Part shown: one piece after another, positions 5,473 through 9,424 of the stretch
Position numbering within the stretch: position 1 is the stretch's first letter
How the letters are laid out: each line of letters opens with the position of its first letter
From: Candidatus Woesearchaeota archaeon
GTDB lineage: Archaea; Nanobdellota; Nanobdellia; Woesearchaeales; UBA11576
Reading direction: 5' to 3'
DNA: 9,424 nt
NCBI GenBank assembly: GCA_016219765.1
Contig: JACRKM010000125.1
Span: 1 to 9,424, forward strand
Made by a program: the position numbers and the translations under genes
Notes under the pieces: generated by a model
What the model was told of the DNA's origin: nothing
The model's database searches: none
The model's input: the letters and a program-made list of their open reading frames with translations, nothing else

Positions 5473-6176
5473 TGACATATGAAAAACGATCTGACGGCCG
5501 CAGATTTGATGAGCTTCGTCCCATCGCGGCAAAGGTTGGCGTGATCCCGCGCGCAGTGGGCTCTGCATGGTTTAAGATTGGAAAGACGGAAGCCTACGCA
5601 GCAGTGTATGGCCCGCGTGAAATGTACCCAAAATTTCTGCAGGATCCTCTGAAGGGCTGCCTGCGCTGCCACTACAACATGATGCCATTTTCAGGTTCGG
5701 GCGAACGCGTCCGTCCTGGATCAAACAGGCGTTCAAAAGAGATCTCGCTCGTGATGGAACGCGCATTGCGCCCCGTCGTCGACTTGAGCCAATTCCCGAA
5801 TGCTGTCGTAGACGTCTTTGTCGAGCTGCCGCAGACCGATGCAGGCACGAGATGCGCCGGGATCTGCGCCGCAAGCATGGCGCTTGCTGACGCCGGAATT
5901 CCCATGCGTGATCTTGTGTGCGCTGTCTCTGCAGGAAAAGTAGAAGACAAGATCATCCTGGATTTAATGTATGATGAGGATTCTGCTGAGGAAGGCGTCG
6001 ACATCCCAATCGCTATGCTTGCAAATAGCAAAGAGATCAGCCTCTTGCAGATGGATGGGATGATTACAAAAAAGGATCTCATGAAGGCAATTGATCTTGC
6101 AAAGAAGGCCGTTGATGAGATCTGCGATGTGCAGAAAACTGCACTAAAGGAACGCTTCAACGTCGCGGAGCACTGA
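5472..6176 (+). CDS. rrp41: Exosome catalytic subunit Rrp41 (RNase PH fold)
   Basis: 234 aa from ATG 5472. An in-frame ATG at 5466 leaves only one base after GGTGA (5460-5464), while 5472 leaves seven, close to the other genes, so 5472 is preferred. The RNase PH-fold hallmarks are present: RSDGRRFDELRP at the start, KTEAYAAVYGPRE, ERVRPGSNRRSKEISLVMERAL with RNA- and phosphate-contacting arginines, and LPQTDAGTRCAGICAASMALADAGIPM. Catalytic acidic residues lie in LDLMYDEDSAEEGVDIPIAM (about residues 163-182); the two aspartates corresponding to the active pair appear to be 7 apart, one more than I expect from family memory. With Rrp42 it forms the hexameric ring that degrades RNA phosphorolytically and can add tails. 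Confidence 0.97.
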   Translation: MTYEKRSDGRRFDELRPIAAKVGVIPRAVGSAWFKIGKTEAYAAVYGPREMYPKFLQDPLKGCLRCHYNMMPFSGSGERVRPGSNRRSKEISLVMERALRPVVDLSQFPNAVVDVFVELPQTDAGTRCAGICAASMALADAGIPMRDLVCAVSAGKVEDKIILDLMYDEDSAEEGVDIPIAMLANSKEISLLQMDGMITKKDLMKAIDLAKKAVDEICDVQKTALKERFNVAEH

Positions 6177-6178
6177 CA

Positions 6179-6262
6179 ATGACAAAAGGCGAAGAAAAGA
6201 ATACTGATAATAAAATACATTTGAAGCCAAAATACAAACAAATACAAATATGTGGTGATTAG
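6179..6262 (+). CDS. Candidate 27-aa small protein between rrp41 and rrp42
   Basis: ATG at 6179 starts two bases after the rrp41 stop and ends at TAG 6260-6262, two bases before the rrp42 ATG, so it occupies the gap almost completely. The 27-aa product is hydrophilic (MTKGEEKNTDNKIHLKPKYK, then QIQICGD). GGAG (6167-6170) stands 8 nt before its ATG, a usable ribosome site. Its last codons contain the GGTGAT site of rrp42, which would couple the two. No homology is known to me; it could be a chance ORF kept open by A-rich spacer. Confidence 0.4.
   Translation: MTKGEEKNTDNKIHLKPKYKQIQICGD
6230..6249 (+). repeat. 10-bp tandem doublet AAATACAAAC/T
   Basis: Two adjacent 10-bp units differing at one base, in the rrp41-rrp42 spacer and within the 27-codon ORF. 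The junction AAACAAATAC also matches 10 nt of the 14-mer repeat. Confidence 0.55.
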
Positions 6263-6264
6263 TT

Positions 6265-7035
6265 ATGCATGAAGAAATTAAACATAATATTCATTCGCTG
6301 CTTTCAAAAGGAACCCGTCTTGACGGCAGGTCTGCCTCAGATTTTCGTCCTGTAAGTATCGAATATGACGTTGCGCATAATGCAGAAGGGTCTGCACGCG
6401 TGCGCATAGGAGAGACTGAAGTGATCGCTGGCGTAAAGATGGAGGTTATGAAGCCGTATCCAGACACTGCTGACCAGGGAAGTTTGATGGTCAATGTTGA
6501 GCTATTAGCGCTATCCAGTCCTGATTTTGAAGCAGGTCCTCCTAGCGGAGACGCGATCGAGCTTGCGAGAGTGACCGATCGCGCCATACGTGAAAGTAAG
6601 ATGATCGATCTCCATAAGTTATGCGTCACGCCTGGCGAAAAAGCATGGATGGTCGTGATCGATGTCTGTACAGTCAATGACGCAGGAAACTTGTTTGACG
6701 CGATCGCTCTTGCAGCGCTTGCAGCAGTCAAAAATGCTACCTTCCCCGGATTTGATGGTGAAAAGATCGATTACCATGAGAAGACGGATAAGCCGCTTCC
6801 ATTGCAGAGGCTTCCGATATCATTGACGCTCTACAAGTATGGAAAGCATGTTCTGGTTGATCCAACGCAGGACGAGGAACTGGCGTATGATTCGCGTCTC
6901 ACGGTCGCAGTCCTAGAAGATGGATCGCTTGCATCTATGCAGAAAGGCGGTGATGAGGCATTTTCAATTGATGACCTTTCAGAGATACTTGACGTCGCAG
7001 TAGAAAAAAGTCAGGTGCTTCGTACAGCGCTGTGA
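6265..7035 (+). CDS. rrp42: Exosome non-catalytic ring subunit Rrp42
   Basis: 256 aa, RNase PH fold with Rrp42 features: RLDGRSASDFRPVSIEY (residues 18-34), ARVRIGETEVIAGVKMEV, the GPPSGDAIELARVTDRAIRES block, DVCTVNDAGNLFDAIALAAL and DPTQDEELAYDSRLTVAV near the C-terminus. It lacks the catalytic aspartate pair of Rrp41 but completes the RNA-binding groove and the active site at each dimer interface. GGTGATT sits before the ATG with 5-nt spacing from GGTGAT. It is co-transcribed with rrp41 (88-nt gap). Confidence 0.97.
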   Translation: MHEEIKHNIHSLLSKGTRLDGRSASDFRPVSIEYDVAHNAEGSARVRIGETEVIAGVKMEVMKPYPDTADQGSLMVNVELLALSSPDFEAGPPSGDAIELARVTDRAIRESKMIDLHKLCVTPGEKAWMVVIDVCTVNDAGNLFDAIALAALAAVKNATFPGFDGEKIDYHEKTDKPLPLQRLPISLTLYKYGKHVLVDPTQDEELAYDSRLTVAVLEDGSLASMQKGGDEAFSIDDLSEILDVAVEKSQVLRTAL

Positions 7036-7074
7036 TGGTGCAACAGCACAACAGATGATCGTCGATTAACAGAC

Positions 7075-7097
7075 AAATGCACACAAAAATGCATACA
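7075..7097 (+). repeat. 12-bp-period doublet AAATGCAYACA
   Basis: AAATGCACACA (7075-7085) and AAATGCATACA (7087-7097) repeat with a 12-bp period and one mismatch, in the rrp42-rpoK spacer. Confidence 0.55.
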
Positions 7098-7125
7098 ATT
7101 TAAAAAATGCCTTGCGGGGAACATT

Positions 7126-7356
7126 ATGGCAGCAGAAAAACAAACTAGCGAACCTCAAAAGCTCACAAAGTACGAGAAGGCGCGTATCGTCGGCAGCAGA
7201 GCGCTGCAGATCTCCATGGGCGCGCCGTTCCTTGTGAAGCTTGAGAAAGAGGATCTTGAAAAGATCCGCTACAACCCTATAGAGATCGCACAGCTCGAGC
7301 TTGAGGCAAATGTGATTCCGATCTCAGTGATACGCAAAACGCCTAAGAAAAAATAA
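7126..7356 (+). CDS. rpoK: DNA-directed RNA polymerase subunit K (Rpb6/omega family)
   Basis: 76 aa, within the normal size range. The family core [22 protein letters not shown] (residues 13-34) and the following [23 protein letters not shown] are diagnostic. RpoK helps assemble and stabilise the large polymerase subunits, as Rpb6 and omega do. The N-terminal dozen residues are polar and the C-terminus is lysine-rich. GCGGGGA precedes the ATG at usable spacing. It follows rrp42 by 90 nt in the same direction, where many archaea instead carry L37Ae and RpoP. Confidence 0.95.
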   Translation: MAAEKQTSEPQKLTKYEKARIVGSRALQISMGAPFLVKLEKEDLEKIRYNPIEIAQLELEANVIPISVIRKTPKKK

Positions 7357-7357
7357 T

Positions 7358-7377
7358 ACGCGGCATATAATGCGCGT
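7358..7377 (+). terminator. Hairpin directly after the rpoK stop
   Basis: ACGC (7358-7361) plus GCAT (7363-7366) pair with ATGC (7370-7373) plus GCGT (7374-7377), with one bulged G and an ATA loop. It begins one base after the stop and could protect or end the operon transcript. No strong T-run follows directly; T-richer sequence begins near 7400. Confidence 0.45.
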
Positions 7378-7413
7378 CATAAATACAACGTTCATAAAAT
7401 ATTTTGTAAGAAG

Positions 7414-7505
7414 TTGTATAATGTAAGTTTTGTTTTCTCAAAAGAAGGTGACAGCCAGTAAAATCTTTACACATCTTCGGTCAGAAATTTTACTGAGCAA
7501 GCTGT
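7414..7505 (+). promoter_or_regulatory. Promoter and structured 5' leader of the response-regulator unit
   Basis: TTGTATAA (7414-7421) predicts a start near 7445. The leader then folds: ACAGC (7451-7455) and CAGTAAAAT (7456-7464) pair with ATTTTACTG (7487-7495) and GCTGT (7501-7505), a 9-bp perfect stem plus a 5-bp extension across a 5-nt bulge. The 22-nt apical loop contains CTTCGG. The GAGGATG ribosome site follows the stem at 7510. The stem could set mRNA stability or respond to a factor. Confidence 0.5.
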
Positions 7506-7521
7506 AATTGAGGATGAAATC

Positions 7522-7956
7522 ATGAAAACCAATGAGATAAATGAACCAAAACCCCGTCTACTGATCGTAGACGATCAGCCAGAAATTTTTAGATCATTAG
7601 AACGTCTCGTTCGTGCTGAACTTGGCAAAGAAAGAATAACAGTAGATACAACAGCATCTCCACGGCAAGCACTTGAGCTGATTGAACTAAATGAATATAG
7701 TGTTGTGCTTTCAGATTATCTAATGCCAGAGATGCTTGGTGACGCACTGCTTGAGAGGGTCAAACAACGCCGGCCTGCCGCTACACGCATCATCATGAGT
7801 GGTACGAATGTGGATTATACTGGGAAATTCTATCCTGAAACACAGGATGTTCCAAGCTTGCTCCCCCATTATGCGGTTCGTAAGCCATTTGAGAGCGATG
7901 AGATGCTGCGCATTATTAAGCAGGGAATTAGTGATTATCTCATGAGAACAGCCTGA
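7522..7956 (+). CDS. Stand-alone response regulator receiver (CheY-like) protein
   Basis: 144 aa, a single REC domain without an output domain. Seen: acidic pair D17-D18 in LLIVDDQ, phosphoacceptor D65 in VVLSDYLMPEM, S93 in IIMSGT, and the invariant K121 in VRKPF. S93 and K121 are 28 apart, about six more than in CheY, because of an inserted FYPETQDVPSLLPH stretch that may form a partner surface. No histidine kinase lies in the window, so the phosphodonor is unknown. GAGG precedes the ATG. The next gene starts 10 nt after its stop, so the two form an operon and the downstream protein may be its target (inference). Confidence 0.93.
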   Translation: MKTNEINEPKPRLLIVDDQPEIFRSLERLVRAELGKERITVDTTASPRQALELIELNEYSVVLSDYLMPEMLGDALLERVKQRRPAATRIIMSGTNVDYTGKFYPETQDVPSLLPHYAVRKPFESDEMLRIIKQGISDYLMRTA

Positions 7957-7966
7957 GTGATCGTGC

Positions 7967-8332
7967 ATGACAACGAATCAGTTACCAGTTCTCAATAATG
8001 CTGCGCCTTACGATATGAAGTTATTCATAACAGGAATGTACCAGGCAAACACAGCAAGCACATTCGACGAATACGCTGCGGCCGTTGGTGTGCTGCAACT
8101 CGCGTACAAAGCAGCAAGGCAGGACTTTCATTGTCCTGCGGCGGCACTTGCAAAAACGATTGCAGCGATGAGACAGAAATTTCCAGCCAAGATGAACGAG
8201 CATCAGGAACTCGCAGATATTACAGAGGCGCTCTTGCTGTGTGCTTCTCAAAAAGCTGGCCGGGAAGTTGGCTATTGCACTGCGACGCTGCCGGACATCA
8301 TAATAAAAGAGCAGGAAGAAATCATCAAGTAA
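7967..8332 (+). CDS. Uncharacterised 121-aa helical protein, partner of the response regulator
   Basis: No family recognised. The protein is predicted mainly helical and Ala-rich (YAAAVGVLQLAYKAARQDF, ALAKTIAAMRQKF, DITEALLLCASQKAG) and ends in a charged helix, IIIKEQEEIIK. Cysteines fall at about residues 56, 92 and 103. There is no signal peptide or membrane helix. The ATG at 7967 has GAGTGAT with 5-nt spacing, 10 nt after the receiver gene, so co-translation is likely. It ends with tandem stops TAA TAG. A role as output or partner of the receiver is only an inference from position. Confidence 0.75.
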   Translation: MTTNQLPVLNNAAPYDMKLFITGMYQANTASTFDEYAAAVGVLQLAYKAARQDFHCPAAALAKTIAAMRQKFPAKMNEHQELADITEALLLCASQKAGREVGYCTATLPDIIIKEQEEIIK

Positions 8333-8376
8333 TAGGAAGTACAGCAAAGAGCGGGAAGCGGCAAATAAGTTGTATC

Positions 8377-8399
8377 GATTTAATCTTGGATTTAATCTT
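8377..8399. repeat. GATTTAATCTT doublet with 12-bp period at the alaX 3' end
   Basis: Copies at 8377-8387 and 8389-8399 duplicate the alaX stop region: on the minus strand the reading frame meets TAA, then one 12-bp unit later another in-frame TAA. The convergent gene ends at 8332. Confidence 0.55.
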
Positions 8400-9099
8400 T
8401 GAGAACAAAATAAACCCGCCTATTATTCTTTCCTTTGTTATCAATTTTTGTAACTTGCACGCCCTTGATTTCAGACGTATCACAGACGTGTGTCCCGCCG
8501 CACGCCTGCGTATCACAGCCAGGAATATCAATAATCCTAATCGTTTCAATAGACGGTGGAAGGATGTTCTTTAGTTTGAATACAGACGGTATTTGAAACG
8601 CTTCTTCCTTCGAGAGGTTCTTGATCGTAACAGGTATTCCGCGGGCTATCAATTCGTTAGCCTTATCCTCAAATGTCTTGATTTGCTCACGATCAAAGTT
8701 CTCTAGATCGAAATCCACTCGCGCCCTGTCAGTTTCGATCTGGTTTCCGGTGATGAGTGCGCCTGTGGCTTCGTTGACAAGGGCGCTTAAGATATGGCAC
8801 GCCGTGTGGTAGCGCATCAAGGTGTAGCGGCGCTTCCAGTCAACAATACCAGTAATTCTCTCCCCTTGGAGAAGTCCTTCGCGATCTAATTGTATTTCTA
8901 CATCCTGACCAATCTTTTTGGCATTGAGAACGTTGTACTCGCCGCTTGCAGCGCGGATCTTGCCGATATCAGTAGGCTGGCCTCCCCCTGCCGGATAGAA
9001 GAATGTTTTATCAAGCACTACCAGCGTCCCGGCAGCGCGCGTAACGTTTGCTTCAAACTCGCGCACATAGCAGTCATCGAGATATGCAAGTTCTGTCAT
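8392..9099 (-). CDS. alaX: Alanyl-tRNA editing protein AlaX (AlaX-M type)
   Basis: 235 aa. The N-terminal beta domain carries FFYPAGGGQPTDIG (residues 33-46). The C-terminal editing domain has the zinc ligands H98 and H102 (HTACH) and C200 and H204 (CGGTH). It lacks the AlaRS aminoacylation domain, so it is a free-standing trans-editing enzyme hydrolysing Ser- (and possibly Gly-) tRNAAla in the cytosol. Length and the presence of the GGGQ motif fit the medium AlaX class. The ATG at 9099 has GGAGG (plus 9107-9111) at 7-nt spacing. It is convergent with the response-regulator unit. A TATA box at about 9156-9166 gives a leader of about 35 nt. Confidence 0.95.
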   Translation of the reverse strand: MTELAYLDDCYVREFEANVTRAAGTLVVLDKTFFYPAGGGQPTDIGKIRAASGEYNVLNAKKIGQDVEIQLDREGLLQGERITGIVDWKRRYTLMRYHTACHILSALVNEATGALITGNQIETDRARVDFDLENFDREQIKTFEDKANELIARGIPVTIKNLSKEEAFQIPSVFKLKNILPPSIETIRIIDIPGCDTQACGGTHVCDTSEIKGVQVTKIDNKGKNNRRVYFVLKD

Positions 9100-9155
9100 A
9101 ATTCAGCCTCCTAACCTCGGCAGAAGCGGCATAAACTATTTAAACTCATCTAGCC

Positions 9156-9167
9156 ATATTTATAAAA
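9156..9167 (-). promoter_or_regulatory. TATA box of alaX, possibly bidirectional
   Basis: On the minus strand TTTTATAAATAT predicts a start near 9135. On the plus strand TTTATAAAA in the same place predicts a start near 9189, which would transcribe the hairpin-rich right end. The plus-strand use is only a possibility. Confidence 0.5.
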
Positions 9168-9181
9168 CTATAAAATAAAAC

Positions 9182-9221
9182 GTATTTGTTTAGCTAATCA
9201 CTCTTACAGCGGCCGCCACTG
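9182..9221 (-). repeat. Inverted copy of the left-end element, with 14-mer copy 3
   Basis: Read on the minus strand: GTGGCG (plus 9214-9219), CGCTGTAAG (9203-9211) and AGCTAAACAAATAC (9182-9195), the same three blocks in the same order as left-end 97-143, which lies on the plus strand. The gap between the last two blocks is 7 nt here and 5 nt on the left. CAGCGG-ccg-CCACTG (9207-9221) is an imperfect triloop hairpin within it. Confidence 0.65.
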
Positions 9222-9231
9222 TTTGATATAG

Positions 9232-9424
9232 AAACGTCTTGCTTATCAGACTGTGATGAGAAGCGTTTGGCTCTCTCATGATCATTCCTGGGACATCTGA
9301 CATCCCTGAGGGAACCCTGTCAGATGTCCTATCCGTTCGACGCCAGACAGGTTTCCCTCAAAATAATTCCGTATGATTATTTCGAAGGTGACCGCAGCGA
9401 AGCGAAGGTCGCCTGATGTTGCCA
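9232..9424. other. Hairpin-rich right non-coding region
   Basis: Stems seen: 9232-9268 (15 bp, two single-base bulges, 5-nt loop); ATGATCAT palindrome at 9278-9285; 9291-9302 with 9318-9329 (12 bp perfect); 9308-9321 with 9346-9359 (13 of 14), which shares 9318-9321 with the previous stem and so excludes it; 9361-9367 with 9376-9382 (7 bp); and 9387-9393 with 9407-9413 (7 bp, one G-T). CGAAGGT repeats at 9383 and 9403. No convincing ORF. It may be a structured RNA or a repeat element cut by the window end. Confidence 0.6.

Noticed and set aside
5672..6247. 191-codon minus-strand ORF across rrp41
   Set aside because: Antisense shadow of rrp41, Ser-rich as expected from reading the opposite strand of a coding gene.
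97..9221. A single transposon bounded by the inverted elements
   Set aside because: The interval holds essential housekeeping genes in an ancient archaeal order and no transposase or recombinase; dispersed repeat copies are simpler.

Overview
The window is archaeal chromosome. It encodes an alpha-type proteasome subunit, SBDS, three exosome subunits (Rrp4, Rrp41, Rrp42), RNase P protein Rnp2/Pop5, ribosomal protein S17e and RNA polymerase subunit RpoK. The control signals are also archaeal: TATA boxes about 25 nt upstream of leaderless starts, and GGTGA-type Shine-Dalgarno sites in front of operon-internal genes. Lineage cannot be fixed from sequence alone. A DPANN-type archaeon is a reasonable guess, from the compact proteins, the solo HTH-nucleotidyltransferase and the unfamiliar small proteins.

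Layout. 1-240 is non-coding and packed with perfect hairpins. 241-1044 (minus) is an unrecognised 267-aa protein. 1199-1723 (minus) is a winged-helix/nucleotidyltransferase protein with iterated sites over its promoter. From a divergent promoter at about 1874 the plus strand carries a small coiled-coil-like protein overlapping S17e, then Rnp2, then psmA-SBDS-rrp4-rrp41-rrp42-rpoK (2990-7356), a version of the archaeal proteasome/exosome superoperon. 7522-8332 is a two-gene unit, a stand-alone response-regulator receiver and an unrecognised helical protein. It faces an AlaX alanyl-tRNA editing gene (8392-9099, minus). 9182-9424 is again non-coding and hairpin-rich.

How the genes fit together. 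The central block joins ribosome biogenesis (SBDS, S17e), tRNA 5' maturation (Rnp2), 3'-5' RNA decay and tailing (Rrp4/41/42), protein degradation (PsmA) and transcription (RpoK). AlaX clears mischarged Ala-tRNA.

Most noteworthy: a left-end array of unrelated but geometrically matched triloop hairpins on a 22-nt register; a related element in inverted orientation at both window ends, with a 14-mer that occurs a third time between psmA and SBDS; a probable AUU start for Rnp2 behind a 15-codon ORF; a 27-codon ORF that exactly fills the rrp41-rrp42 gap; short tandem doublets in every spacer from psmA to rpoK; and three TATCA sites 20 bp apart over the nucleotidyltransferase promoter.
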